64,000 nucleotides of DNA, taken from contig JAPYWH010000003.1 of assembly GCA_028276475.1 (NCBI GenBank), positions 1-64,000 on the forward strand, written 5' to 3'. This document shows positions 34,227 through 41,770 of the stretch, piece after piece; positions within the stretch are counted from its first letter, which is position 1; each line of letters starts with the position of its first letter. The translations under genes were made by a program, and so were the position numbers. The DNA comes from Thermocrinis sp. Lineage in GTDB: Bacteria > Aquificota > Aquificia > Aquificales > Aquificaceae. Under the pieces are notes generated by a model. That model made no database searches, had not been told where the DNA came from, and saw nothing but the letters and a program-made list of their open reading frames with translations.

Positions 34227-35158
34227 TCTCCGAGGATATACTGTATGATTGTGTTATAGTGGGGGGCGGTCCAGCGGGGTTGACCGCTGGGCTTTACTGT
34301 GCAAGGGCAAAGATGAACACCCTCCTTCTGGAGAAGGGGACCATCGGGGGACAGATAGCCATTACAGACTTGGTGGAGAACTATCCGGGCTTTCCGGAAG
34401 GGATAAGCGGTAAAGAGTTGTCCCTCAGGTTCAAAGAGCAGGCGGAAAGATTTGGTTTGAAAATCCACAGGAAGGAAGTGGTAAAGATAGAGAAAGTGAA
34501 TAAAGAGATATTCTTGCATCTTAGGACCGGAGAGCTTTTGAGGAGCAAAACGGTTATTCTCTCTGTAGGAGCAAACCCAAGAAGGTTGGGTGTAAGGGGG
34601 GAGGAGGAGTTTTTGAACAGAGGGGTATCTTACTGTGCCACCTGCGATGGTGCCCTCTTTGATGGGGTGCCCATTGCGGTAATAGGTGGAGGAAATTCCG
34701 CCTGTCAGGAAAGCTTGTTTTTAACCCGTTTTGGTAGTGTGGTTTATTTAATCCACCGCCGGGATCAGTTGAGAGCCCAAAAACATCTTCAGGAGAAGGT
34801 TCTCTCCCATCCCAAGATCAGGTTCTTGCCCAACAAGGTGGTGGAAGAGATAAGGGGCACAGAAGCGGTGGAGGGTTTGCTTCTTAAAGATACCCAAACG
34901 GGGGAACTTTCCACCTTGGAAGTGGAAGGGGTGTTTATTTTTATAGGTTTGGAGCCCGCCACCGGCTTTCTTAAAGGTTTTGTCAAAATGGACGATAAAG
35001 GATATATCATTACCGATGAGAAAATGAGAACCAATGTGGAGGGTGTGTTTGCATGTGGAGATTGCCGAAGCGGAGCCACCGGTCAAGTGGCTGTGGCGGT
35101 GGGGGAAGGGTGCATAGCCGCCATAGAGGCGGAAAAATACCTACAGGAGGAATTCTAA
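34223..35158 (+). CDS. trxB: Thioredoxin reductase
   Basis: A 311-aa NADPH-dependent flavoprotein that reduces thioredoxin. FAD-binding motif VIVGGGPAGLTAGLYCARA at the N-terminus, the redox pair in YCATCDGALF, an NAD(P)-binding GGGNSACQESL and the C-terminal FAD motif GVFACGDCRSG are all present. Start overlaps trxA (ATGA). Confidence 0.96.
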   Translation: MISEDILYDCVIVGGGPAGLTAGLYCARAKMNTLLLEKGTIGGQIAITDLVENYPGFPEGISGKELSLRFKEQAERFGLKIHRKEVVKIEKVNKEIFLHLRTGELLRSKTVILSVGANPRRLGVRGEEEFLNRGVSYCATCDGALFDGVPIAVIGGGNSACQESLFLTRFGSVVYLIHRRDQLRAQKHLQEKVLSHPKIRFLPNKVVEEIRGTEAVEGLLLKDTQTGELSTLEVEGVFIFIGLEPATGFLKGFVKMDDKGYIITDEKMRTNVEGVFACGDCRSGATGQVAVAVGEGCIAAIEAEKYLQEEF

Positions 35159-35159
35159 T

Positions 35160-36230
35160 GTGAAATACCAGAGAGGATTTGAGGCCCTCAAAGAAGCCAG
35201 CAGATATGTGTTCCAGCCCGATTTGAGAGATGTATTACTTGTTCTTTTTGGCTTCGTAGCCTCCGTGTTGGTTCTTATCGTTCTTCCTTATACCATCTCA
35301 AAATACCTTGCCAGTAGGTCTGCAAGGAGGGGGTTTGAGGTAGCTGGAAAGCAGATGGGGCTTAATGAAGAAGAGATAGCTTTGCTATATAGGTGTGCAA
35401 GCACTTTAGAGGACCAAAATAAAGTCTTTTACAGCAAATATATATTTGAAAGGTGCGCAGGAAAGCTTGTTAAGGAAAGCTCGGATAACATACCCATCAT
35501 TGTTAGTGTTAGAAAGAAGCTCAAATTTGAAAATTTACCATGGTTTCTGCCCCTTGCCACCACGAGGGACATAGAGCTCTATCAGACAGGTTTTATTTCA
35601 TACAAAGGAAAGTCATACGGTGCTGCAGTTTGGGAAAAAACAGAGGAGGATCTAAAGATAGCAATTCTTGATAGAACTCCGGAGTTCCCACAACCTGGTG
35701 ATAGGGTCAAATTTTCCTTTTTAAGGGAAGACGATGGCAGGTATTACTTTGAAGTGGAAGTTTTGAACACTTACCTTGAAGGTGGAAAAGTGATTTTGGT
35801 TATTCCTCATACCGAAAAGCTTAGTAAAGTCCAGCTAGGGGATTCCATAAGGTGGAAAGTATCCATCCCTGCACGAGTATTCTTTTTCAACAGGAAGGTG
35901 CAAGCTGAGGAACTATCTCTCATTGAGGAGTTACCTGAGGAATCCTTCTTGGAAGGAACCATAGAAAACATAAGCCCTGGAGGGGTTAGGGTTTGTTTCA
36001 AAAGGCTCGTTTCCGCAAAGGAAGGCGATAGTTTGCTTTTAGAATTTGAATGGAAAAGACAGCTTTTTAAGAACATTTTAGCGGAGATATGGCATATAAC
36101 GGGTTCTACCGATAGAACGTGTTTTGGTTTAAAGTTCTTAGCTTTTAAAAAAGATTACGAGGATACTATAAGAAAGCTTATTATAGAAGAACAGAGAGAA
36201 GCATTAAGGGCTTATAAGATGGATAGATAA
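35160..36230 (+). CDS. Membrane-anchored PilZ-domain-like protein
   Basis: A 356-aa protein with one transmembrane segment at about residues 24-46 (VLLVLFGFVASVLVLIVLPYTI), a helical region, a YcgR-N-like beta domain (PQPGDRVKFSFLREDDGRYYFEVEVLNTYLEGGKVILVIPHTEKLSKVQLGDSIRWKVSIPARVFFF) and a PilZ-like C-terminal domain (EGTIENISPGGVRVCFKRLVSAKEGDSLLLEF). PilZ domains often bind cyclic di-GMP; the usual RxxxR arginines are not obvious, so binding is uncertain. It starts with GTG one base after trxB. Base composition is more AT-rich than its neighbours. Confidence 0.7.
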   Translation: MKYQRGFEALKEASRYVFQPDLRDVLLVLFGFVASVLVLIVLPYTISKYLASRSARRGFEVAGKQMGLNEEEIALLYRCASTLEDQNKVFYSKYIFERCAGKLVKESSDNIPIIVSVRKKLKFENLPWFLPLATTRDIELYQTGFISYKGKSYGAAVWEKTEEDLKIAILDRTPEFPQPGDRVKFSFLREDDGRYYFEVEVLNTYLEGGKVILVIPHTEKLSKVQLGDSIRWKVSIPARVFFFNRKVQAEELSLIEELPEESFLEGTIENISPGGVRVCFKRLVSAKEGDSLLLEFEWKRQLFKNILAEIWHITGSTDRTCFGLKFLAFKKDYEDTIRKLIIEEQREALRAYKMDR

Positions 36231-36238
36231 AATGCTTT

Positions 36239-36439
36239 TTATAGCATACTTCTTTTCTTCATAGCCTTTACTATTCTCTTTCTTGCCTGACGTTCCCTTC
36301 TCTTTTTCTTTTCACTTGGTTTTTCGTAGAATTGACGCCTTTTGACTTCCGTAAGTATCCCTTCCTTCTCTACGAGCCTCTTAAACTTTTTAAAAGCCTT
36401 CTCAAAAGGTTCGTTCTCACCTACTACCACAAACACCAA
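36239..36439 (-). CDS. rpsU: 30S ribosomal protein S21
   Basis: A 66-aa small-subunit protein with the bS21 pattern (ENEPFEKAFKKFKRLVEKEGILTEVKRRQFYEKPSEKKKRR). The start is TTG (or the following GTG), set by a GGAGG ribosome-binding site 9-12 nt upstream. TATAAT in the end of queD may provide its own promoter. It is convergent with the PilZ gene at 8 bp. Confidence 0.93.
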   Translation of the reverse strand: MVFVVVGENEPFEKAFKKFKRLVEKEGILTEVKRRQFYEKPSEKKKRRERQARKRIVKAMKKRSML

Positions 36440-36461
36440 CCTTTTTCACCTCCTAATTAAA

Positions 36462-36962
36462 TTATAGCATATTTCCGTGATATTCAGCCTTTGAAGTGGC
36501 TGTTTCCCAAAGCACCACCTTTATAACCTTCACCTCTCCCAAAAGTCCCACCGCCTTCAATTTTTCTTCAAGGAAGTCATAAAAGAACTTGGCAAGGGCT
36601 TCTGCGGTAGGGCAAAAATCTACCGGGAAGAGCTTGAGGGCGCCGTATTTTTCCGCTACCTCTTTGAGCTCCGGGCACATAGGGTCCATTTTATCTATGA
36701 TGAAGCTGTGGTCAATGGTGTCTATTAGTTCCTTCAGGGCGTTTTTTACATGGTAGAAGTCTATGACCATGTCCTGCTCGGAGAGGGTGTCAGAGCCCAG
36801 GACCACTTCCAGCACATAGCTATGTCCGTGCAGGTTTATGCACTTGTTAACTGGGATCTCCTTCCCGACAGTGAAGTCGGCTCCCCTTCCGTAGGTTAGG
36901 TTTTGCTTCCAAACCCTGTGTCCCGCCTCAAACCTAAAGACCTTGGATATTTGCCACTTCAC
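36462..36962 (-). CDS. queD: 6-pyruvoyl-tetrahydropterin synthase/QueD family protein
   Basis: A 166-aa T-fold enzyme that converts dihydroneopterin triphosphate, in queuosine or pterin synthesis. Zinc ligands are in FEAGHRVW and [11 protein letters not shown], the catalytic cysteine is in NKCINLHGH, and the substrate-binding glutamate is in [10 protein letters not shown]. The GTG start overlaps the panD stop by 3 nt. Queuosine is the common product of the family; a pterin cofactor role is possible given the pterin dehydratase gene 2.5 kb away. Confidence 0.88.
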   Translation of the reverse strand: MKWQISKVFRFEAGHRVWKQNLTYGRGADFTVGKEIPVNKCINLHGHSYVLEVVLGSDTLSEQDMVIDFYHVKNALKELIDTIDHSFIIDKMDPMCPELKEVAEKYGALKLFPVDFCPTAEALAKFFYDFLEEKLKAVGLLGEVKVIKVVLWETATSKAEYHGNML

Positions 36963-37339
36963 ACGAACTCCTCCATCATCTCCCTTCTTGCCTCTCTTAT
37001 TCGGTTATGCTCATCCACATAAACAAGAACAGGCTTAAAGTCCTTCAACTCTTCCTCGTCAAAAAGACTATAAGACGCTATTATGATAATATCTCCCACC
37101 GCACCAAGCCTTGCGGCAGCACCGTTTAGTCTTACCTCACCCGAATACCTTGGGGCGGGAATCACGTAGGTAGAAAACCTACTGCCTGTATTCACATTGT
37201 AGACTTCTATCTTCTCGTAGGGGAGTAGCTGGGCAGTTTCCATGAGGCTAACATCCAAAGATAGGCTACCCTCATAGTGCAGTTCTGTGCCTGTTATTCT
37301 TGCCCTGTGTATTTTAGACTTTAGCATAAATCTCTTCAT
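36959..37339 (-). CDS. panD: Aspartate 1-decarboxylase
   Basis: Makes beta-alanine from aspartate for pantothenate and CoA. The 126-aa pyruvoyl enzyme starts [29 protein letters not shown]; self-cleavage is expected between Gly and Ser of YEGS to form the pyruvoyl group. Tyr and Arg residues around [18 protein letters not shown] are conserved. It leads the panD-queD-rpsU transcript and its promoter is well formed. Confidence 0.96.
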   Translation of the reverse strand: MKRFMLKSKIHRARITGTELHYEGSLSLDVSLMETAQLLPYEKIEVYNVNTGSRFSTYVIPAPRYSGEVRLNGAAARLGAVGDIIIIASYSLFDEEELKDFKPVLVYVDEHNRIREARREMMEEFV

Positions 37340-37350
37340 GGGAGTATAAA

Positions 37351-37379
37351 AGTATAAGAAAATTCTTTATTCTTTGCAA
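37351..37379 (-). promoter_or_regulatory. Promoter of panD-queD-rpsU
   Basis: On the minus strand TTGCAA (37379-37374), a 17-bp spacer and TATACT (37356-37351) lie 11 nt before the panD ATG. No Shine-Dalgarno is present between -10 and ATG, so the transcript should be nearly leaderless. Confidence 0.7.
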
Positions 37380-37387
37380 GGGTATGC

Positions 37388-37551
37388 GAGGCTGTTCTAA
37401 AAACACAAACCCATTGACACACAAGAGTTTTAAGACTAAAATCTAAACTTGATGTTTGTTAGCCTATAGTTCAAGATTGAACTGAAAAAAATAGGTTAGT
37501 TCCCTTAGAGGTTGGGGGACGGTCCTGATGAGGAATTTTTAGAACAGCCTC
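37388..37551. mobile_element. MITE-like element with 16-bp terminal inverted repeats
   Basis: GAGGCTGTTCTAAAAA (37388-37403) recurs exactly inverted as TTTTTAGAACAGCCTC (37536-37551), enclosing 132 bp with no ORF. The ends resemble terminal repeats of transposon families that begin GAGGCTGT, so this looks like a non-autonomous element or deletion remnant. No clear target-site duplication is visible. It fills most of the gap of about 250 bp between panD and the NlpC/P60 gene; the rest of the gap holds the panD promoter. Confidence 0.55.
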
Positions 37552-37585
37552 CAGATAAAGGAAAAGGTTAAAGAAAGGAGCAGAA

Positions 37586-38194
37586 CTATCTGTTAGCTTC
37601 CTTTTCTATAATTTCAGCTGTAGGGTTGGGTTTTGCCTCATCTTTAACCTCTACAACCCTTTTTGCAAACAAAAACCTCTGCCTGTAATAGGGCTCATGT
37701 ATGCTACTGACCATCACCTGCCCGCCCCTTGTGGCAGCGTGGACCATCTTGCCATCCCCTATGTATATACCCACATGGGATACATCCCGCTTATAGGTCT
37801 TAAAAAAGAGCAGGTCGCCGGGTTTTAATTCCGAGAGGCTAACCTTGTATCCATACTTAGCCTGTGCCCGTGAGTCTCTTGGAAGCTCTATACCGTTTGC
37901 CCTGAAGACCTTTTGAACAAAGCCCGAGCAGTCAAGGGCGTGGGAGCTATTACCTCCAAACCTATAGGGAGTGCCGTAAAAGAGCAAGGAAGACAGCCTT
38001 ATGGCGTCAGGGTCTCCCTCAAAGGTTGGTCCATCTCCATACCTTGAAGCGATCTCCCTTAGGCTAACTGGTTTGGATTTAACCTTAGACTTTTTGTGGC
38101 TTATGCTTTGCCTTTTCTGGGCTTTGGGTTGAGTGGCAAGCACCGTCCCAGTAGCCACAAACAAACACAGGATCGCAAGGATCAGCCTTCCCAT
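37586..38194 (-). CDS. NlpC/P60-family cell-wall hydrolase
   Basis: A 202-aa exported peptidase that cleaves peptidoglycan stem peptides. A signal peptide (LILAILCLFVATGTVLA) precedes a basic linker and the NlpC/P60 domain with catalytic Cys in ALDCSGFVQKVF, His in DVSHVGIYIGDGKMVHAA. It has a clear GGAGGTGA ribosome-binding site and follows the phosphatidyltransferase gene by 4 bp, so both are likely on the tRNA-Ser transcript. Confidence 0.93.
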   Translation of the reverse strand: MGRLILAILCLFVATGTVLATQPKAQKRQSISHKKSKVKSKPVSLREIASRYGDGPTFEGDPDAIRLSSLLFYGTPYRFGGNSSHALDCSGFVQKVFRANGIELPRDSRAQAKYGYKVSLSELKPGDLLFFKTYKRDVSHVGIYIGDGKMVHAATRGGQVMVSSIHEPYYRQRFLFAKRVVEVKDEAKPNPTAEIIEKEANR

Positions 38195-38198
38195 CCTT

Positions 38199-38777
38199 TC
38201 ACCTCCCTTGGGAGAGTTTCATAAAAGTATAAACCCTCTGGATTAAGGTCAAAAAGGAACCTACTGCCAAAAGGATCAGAGCCAAAAATATCTGCTGTAG
38301 AAGAACGCCTGCCAAAAGAACGACCCACCTTTCTGTCCTTTCAAAAAAGCCCACCCTTAACTCAAAGCCCAGTCCCTCCGCCCTTGCCCTTGCGTAGCTA
38401 ACACCAAAGGAAAAGACCAATACCAAAAGGGAGAGAATAGACAAAACCTTATCTTGGGAGGAGAGGGCTATGGCTATGAATGGTAAGGCGTCAGAAAATC
38501 TGTCGGTTAGAGAGTCCAAAAAGGCACCAAAGGGGCTATTCTGTTTGGTTTTTCTGGCTATGGCGCCATCCAAAGCATCACAGAGGGCCCCCAAGAGCAA
38601 GAATATAAAGCTAAGAAGATAAGCCTTAAGGTAAAGGAAATAGGAGCCCACCGCCACGAGGAACAAACCCAAGATCGTTAAAAAATTGGGATGCACCTTA
38701 GCCTTGCTGATGGCGTCAATCAAGGGCATAAAGCCCCTCTCAAAGTAAGGTTTTAGCTCCCTCGTCAAATAACTCAT
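38199..38777 (-). CDS. CDP-alcohol phosphatidyltransferase family protein
   Basis: A 192-aa membrane enzyme of phospholipid synthesis with the diagnostic motif DALDGAIARKTKQNSPFGAFLDSLTD (DxxDGxxAR-x8-GxxxDxxxD) and several transmembrane helices. It may make phosphatidylglycerol phosphate or a related headgroup; the headgroup cannot be read from sequence. The track ORF start (38873) is wrong, because its first 32 residues translate tRNA-Ser; the real start is ATG 38777, 14 bp after the tRNA. Confidence 0.9.
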   Translation of the reverse strand: MSYLTRELKPYFERGFMPLIDAISKAKVHPNFLTILGLFLVAVGSYFLYLKAYLLSFIFLLLGALCDALDGAIARKTKQNSPFGAFLDSLTDRFSDALPFIAIALSSQDKVLSILSLLVLVFSFGVSYARARAEGLGFELRVGFFERTERWVVLLAGVLLQQIFLALILLAVGSFLTLIQRVYTFMKLSQGR

Positions 38778-38791
38778 GGTTAAACCTTTTA

Positions 38792-38879
38792 CGGCGAGGG
38801 AGGGATTTGAACCCCCGGTGGGCTTTGAACCCACAGCGATTTTCGAGACCGCCCCGTTCGGCCACTCCGGCACCTCGCC
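38792..38879 (-). tRNA. tRNA-Ser (anticodon CGA)
   Basis: An 88-nt class II tRNA on the minus strand. Acceptor GGCGAGG pairs with CCTCGCC (discriminator G), anticodon loop CTCGAAA gives CGA (codon UCG), and a long variable arm (GCTGTGGGTTCAAAGCCCAC) precedes the T-arm GGGGGTTCAAATCCCTC. CCA is not encoded. TATAAT on the minus strand at 38897-38892 is its likely -10. Confidence 0.97.
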
Positions 38880-39007
38880 TACAAGGTAAGTATTATAATA
38901 TCAGCAAGGAGCAAGAACACAAAAAGTCTGCAAAAGCAAGGAACAAAAGGGCATGAGGCATGTGGAGGAGGAGGATTAATGTAAGGGTAAATTCTCAACC
39001 GAATTAG

Positions 39008-39036
39008 TTGCAAATTATTTTTATGTGCTTTATATT
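39008..39036 (+). promoter_or_regulatory. Promoter of the fur gene
   Basis: TTGCAA (39008-39013), 17-bp spacer, TATATT (39031-39036), with the ATG of fur 11 nt later and no Shine-Dalgarno. The surrounding AT-rich stretch could hold an autoregulatory Fur/PerR box, but I see no good match. The rest of the interval 38898-39007 shows nothing I recognise. Confidence 0.6.
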
Positions 39037-39047
39037 ATTAACTTGAC

Positions 39048-39479
39048 ATGGTGGCGCACCAAAAGGAACGGCTTGAAGAGTTTGTGAAGGTTTGCAAGGA
39101 GAAGGGGTTAAAGATCACCCCCCAGAGGTTGGCGGTTTATGAGATCCTTCTGCGTAGAGAGGACCACCCCACCGTTGAGGAAATTTACGAAGAGGTTAAG
39201 GAAATATATCCCTTTGTCTCTCTGGCTACCGTGTATAGAACGGTGGAAACTTTGGAAGGGTTGGGCTTTATAAAAAGGGTTGCCTACTGGGGAAGTTCAG
39301 TAAGGTATGACGCAAACGTCCAAGAACACGACCATTTGGTATGCGTAATGTGTGGAACCATACTGGACCTGAAGGCAGAGGCTGGATGCCGGGTGCCCGA
39401 GGAGTTAAACGGCTTTAAGGTATTGTCCCACTCCCTTTATATTTATGGGGTGTGTCCCTCATGCCAGAAGAAGGATTAA
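39048..39479 (+). CDS. fur: Fur-family metalloregulator
   Basis: A 143-aa winged-helix repressor. DNA-binding part: KGLKITPQRLAVYEILLRREDHPTVEEIYEEVKEIYPFVSLATVYRTVETLEGLGFI. Structural zinc cysteines are in CVMCG and CPSC, and the regulatory metal site includes EHDHLVC. Fur, PerR or Zur specificity cannot be separated by eye. The 3' end overlaps the pterin dehydratase gene by about 19 bp. Confidence 0.92.
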   Translation: MVAHQKERLEEFVKVCKEKGLKITPQRLAVYEILLRREDHPTVEEIYEEVKEIYPFVSLATVYRTVETLEGLGFIKRVAYWGSSVRYDANVQEHDHLVCVMCGTILDLKAEAGCRVPEELNGFKVLSHSLYIYGVCPSCQKKD

Positions 39480-39769
39480 AGCGCTACAGCCCCGAGGAGG
39501 TCTTTCAAAAAATACAGGACGAAATTCCCCAATGGAAATACGAGGATGGATACATCTGCAGAGAGATCAACACCAAAAACTGGAAGGAAACGGTCATGCT
39601 TTTCAACGCCATAGCCTACCTGGCTGAAAGCCTGTGGCATCACCCGGATGTGGAACTGGGTTTTAAAAGGCTAAAGATCAAACTAATGACCCACGACGCA
39701 AATGCCATTACAGACAAGGATTTTAACCTTGCCAAGTTGATTGAAAGGCTCATCAGTTTGTCTTTTTAG
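39461..39769 (+). CDS. Pterin-4a-carbinolamine dehydratase
   Basis: A 102-aa protein that dehydrates 4a-hydroxy-tetrahydropterin. The signature LWHHPDVELGFKRLKIKLMTHDANAITDKDFNLA is conserved. The track start is GTG at 39452; ATG 39461 is used here as more likely. No aromatic amino acid hydroxylase is seen nearby, so in this organism it may instead serve another pterin such as that of molybdopterin metabolism (inference). It converges with a methyltransferase with 17 bp overlap. Confidence 0.88.
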   Translation: MPEEGLKRYSPEEVFQKIQDEIPQWKYEDGYICREINTKNWKETVMLFNAIAYLAESLWHHPDVELGFKRLKIKLMTHDANAITDKDFNLAKLIERLISLSF

Positions 39770-40397
39770 CACCTACGCAGAAGAACCCTCCCTCTCTCCA
39801 AAAGCCCTCCCTTATTTCTTGATTTTTCACAGGCTCTTGGTCTTGTGGCTCTTCAAAGAGGGTGGTGCATACTTTTTCAATCCTGAAGCTTGCTTGGGCT
39901 AAAATGGAGGAAAGTTCTCCAAAGGAGTAAAACCTTGCGTGGGAGTAAATAGGATGTCCCTTCTTTGCCTTTTCTTTGTAAAAGTCCGCCCAAGGGCTGT
40001 CAGAAAGGACAAGCCCAAGCACTAAATATCCATCGTTCTTTAAAACCCTGTGGGCTTCCTCAAAGGCACGCAAGGGCTCTTCAAAAAAGCATACAGAGAC
40101 CACCATAAGGACCAAGTCAAAGCTTGAGCTTTTGAAGGGCAAAGCCTCCGCCCTTCCGAGAACTCCATGGATACCCCTTTGCCTTGCCAACTTTAAAAGC
40201 TCCATTGAAGGATCCAATCCGTACGGAATCCCTAAGGCTTGAGCAAACCTACCGCTTCCCACTCCCACCTCAAGGGATAAAGAAAAGGGACTTATAACTC
40301 TCTTAAGGCAAGCTACCTCAAGCCTAAAGGCAGAACTTCCAAAGGGTCTTTCGTACCACTGATCGTAGTTTTTGGCGTATTGGTTAAAAATCTCCAT
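39753..40397 (-). CDS. Class I SAM-dependent methyltransferase (UbiE-like)
   Basis: A 214-aa protein with the Rossmann-type SAM site LEVGVGSGRFAQALG, acidic loop GLDPSMELLKLA and motif SSSFDLVLMVVSVCFFEEP. Closest in style to UbiE/Coq5-type small-molecule methyltransferases; substrate unknown. TATATT on the minus strand (40412-40407) lies 9 nt before the ATG, overlapping the tRNA-Asp promoter on the other strand. Confidence 0.82.
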   Translation of the reverse strand: MEIFNQYAKNYDQWYERPFGSSAFRLEVACLKRVISPFSLSLEVGVGSGRFAQALGIPYGLDPSMELLKLARQRGIHGVLGRAEALPFKSSSFDLVLMVVSVCFFEEPLRAFEEAHRVLKNDGYLVLGLVLSDSPWADFYKEKAKKGHPIYSHARFYSFGELSSILAQASFRIEKVCTTLFEEPQDQEPVKNQEIREGFWREGGFFCVGAKKTN

Positions 40398-40412
40398 GTG
40401 TGTTATAATATA
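40380..40412. promoter_or_regulatory. Overlapping divergent promoters (tRNA-Asp and methyltransferase)
   Basis: Plus strand: TTGGTT (40380-40385), 18 bp, TATAAT (40404-40409), initiating about at the tRNA-Asp 5' end (40420). Minus strand: TATATT (40412-40407), 9 nt before the methyltransferase ATG. The two -10 boxes share bases, so only one polymerase can open the site at a time. Confidence 0.6.
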
Positions 40413-40419
40413 ACCTTGA

Positions 40420-40497
40420 GGAGCCGTAGTTCAGCCAGGTCAGAACGCCGGCCTGTCAAGCCGGAGGTCGCGGGTTCAAGTCCCGTCGGCTCCGCCA
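40420..40497 (+). tRNA. tRNA-Asp (anticodon GTC)
   Basis: Acceptor GGAGCCG pairs with CGGCTCC, discriminator G, then an encoded CCA. Anticodon stem CCGGC/GCCGG with loop CTGTCAA gives GTC. T-arm GCGGGTTCAAGTCCCGT. Unlike the four other tRNAs in this window, the 3' CCA is encoded in the DNA. Confidence 0.97.
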
Positions 40498-40498
40498 C

Positions 40499-40726
40499 TC
40501 ACTTTCTCAAAAACCAAAATATAAGGTTAAGGATAAGGGTCAGCAAAAGGCTTATCAGCAGAGAAGTGGCTAAGGGAAAGTAAAAGGTAAAATTGTCCCT
40601 CTTTATGAAGATATCCCCAGGCAGTTTGCCAAAACCAAAGGGAAGTTTTTCAACAAACAGAAGGACCAAACCAAAGACTATAAAAAACGCACCCACAAAG
40701 ATCAGCCACTTTCCAAGGTCTGTCAT
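40499..40726 (-). CDS. DUF2905-like small membrane protein
   Basis: A 75-aa protein with two hydrophobic helices joined by KLPGDIFIKRDNFTFYFP, the pattern of DUF2905 proteins found in many bacteria. Function is unknown. Its start overlaps the flhB stop, so it sits at the end of the fli-flhB operon; it ends just past the tRNA-Asp CCA. Confidence 0.85.
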   Translation of the reverse strand: MTDLGKWLIFVGAFFIVFGLVLLFVEKLPFGFGKLPGDIFIKRDNFTFYFPLATSLLISLLLTLILNLIFWFLRK

Positions 40727-41769
40727 ACCGCAATCCTCCTCCTGCGAGAGAGAACGAAGGCTATAACCTCTGCCACCGCCCTGTAGAATTTAGGTGGGAT
40801 CTCCTCCCCAACCTCCACCACTGGATAGAGGGCTCTTGCCAACTCTTCCCTTCTGACTATGGGAACGCCATGAACGATGGCAACCTCTACGATCCTCTCC
40901 GCTGTCTCACCTTTGCCCTTTGCCAAGAGGATGGGTGCTTTATCTCCCTTGCTGGGGTCATAACGGAGGGCTATGGCTATGTGAGTGGGGTTTGTGATAA
41001 CAACGCTCGCCTTGGGAACCTCCTGAAGCATCCTACCCTTTGCCAACTGCCTCATCCTCCGCCTGATGGCACCTTTAACAAGGGGATTACCCTCTTGCTG
41101 TTTGTATTCCTCCTTTACCTCCTCCTTACTCATCCTGATCCTTCTTTCGTAATCCCACCGTTTGTATGCATAGTCCAAAAGGGCTATAAACAGGGCAATC
41201 ACCGAGATAAAGACCACCAACTTAAAGGTGAAGCCCAAAAAACTCCTTATTGCGGTTGAGTTTTCACTGGCAAAAAGGTTAAAGAGTTCCCAAAGCCCAG
41301 ATTTAACAAAGAAATAGGCAACGATCATAAGGAGGAAGACCTTCAGCAGGTTCTTTGTAAGCTCAAAGAGGGTGGTCAGTGAGAAAATTCTCTTTAGACC
41401 CTCAAAGGGGTTTAGCCTTTCAAGCTTGGGCTCAAGGGGTTTTATGGTGAAAATAAAACCAAACTGGGCTATGTGGGTAAGAACAACTACCAGAAGGCTT
41501 AGCACAAAGAAGGGCAGTATAAGGGGAAATATGCTTTCCTTTATTTGAATGAAGATCCTATGGAAATCAACGTGTGGGTTTAAGGAAACACTCCAAAATA
41601 GCTCCAAAACCTTACTAAAAAGCGTATATCCTGTGAAAAAGATCGCTATACTCCCTAAGAGGACTGTGCTTGCGGTGGCGATCTCTACGCTTTTGGCTAC
41701 ATTACCCTCCTCCCTGAGCTTTCTTCTCCTATAAGGCGTCGCCCTTTCTGTCTTGTTTTCCTGCGCCAT
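40723..41769 (-). CDS. flhB: Flagellar export switch protein FlhB
   Basis: A 348-aa export-gate protein with four transmembrane helices (residues about 25-215) and a cytoplasmic domain that cleaves itself at NPTH (VVITNPTHIAIALRYDP). It switches export from rod/hook to filament substrates. Starts 1 bp after fliR. Confidence 0.96.
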   Translation of the reverse strand: MAQENKTERATPYRRRKLREEGNVAKSVEIATASTVLLGSIAIFFTGYTLFSKVLELFWSVSLNPHVDFHRIFIQIKESIFPLILPFFVLSLLVVVLTHIAQFGFIFTIKPLEPKLERLNPFEGLKRIFSLTTLFELTKNLLKVFLLMIVAYFFVKSGLWELFNLFASENSTAIRSFLGFTFKLVVFISVIALFIALLDYAYKRWDYERRIRMSKEEVKEEYKQQEGNPLVKGAIRRRMRQLAKGRMLQEVPKASVVITNPTHIAIALRYDPSKGDKAPILLAKGKGETAERIVEVAIVHGVPIVRREELARALYPVVEVGEEIPPKFYRAVAEVIAFVLSRRRRIAV

Positions 41770-41770
41770 A

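Noticed and set aside
37501-37551. CTGATGAG resembling a hammerhead ribozyme core
   Set aside because: The following stem II and GAAA box are absent, and the bases belong to the inverted-repeat element.
38778-38873. N-terminal 32 residues of the track ORF at 38199-38873 (MPEWPNGAVSKIAVGSKPTGG)
   Set aside because: This is a translation of tRNA-Ser, a common annotation artefact; the phosphatidyltransferase starts at 38777.
38951-38980. Tiny ORF MRHVEEED upstream of fur, possible leader peptide
   Set aside because: It precedes the fur promoter, has no link to the fur mRNA and is probably chance.
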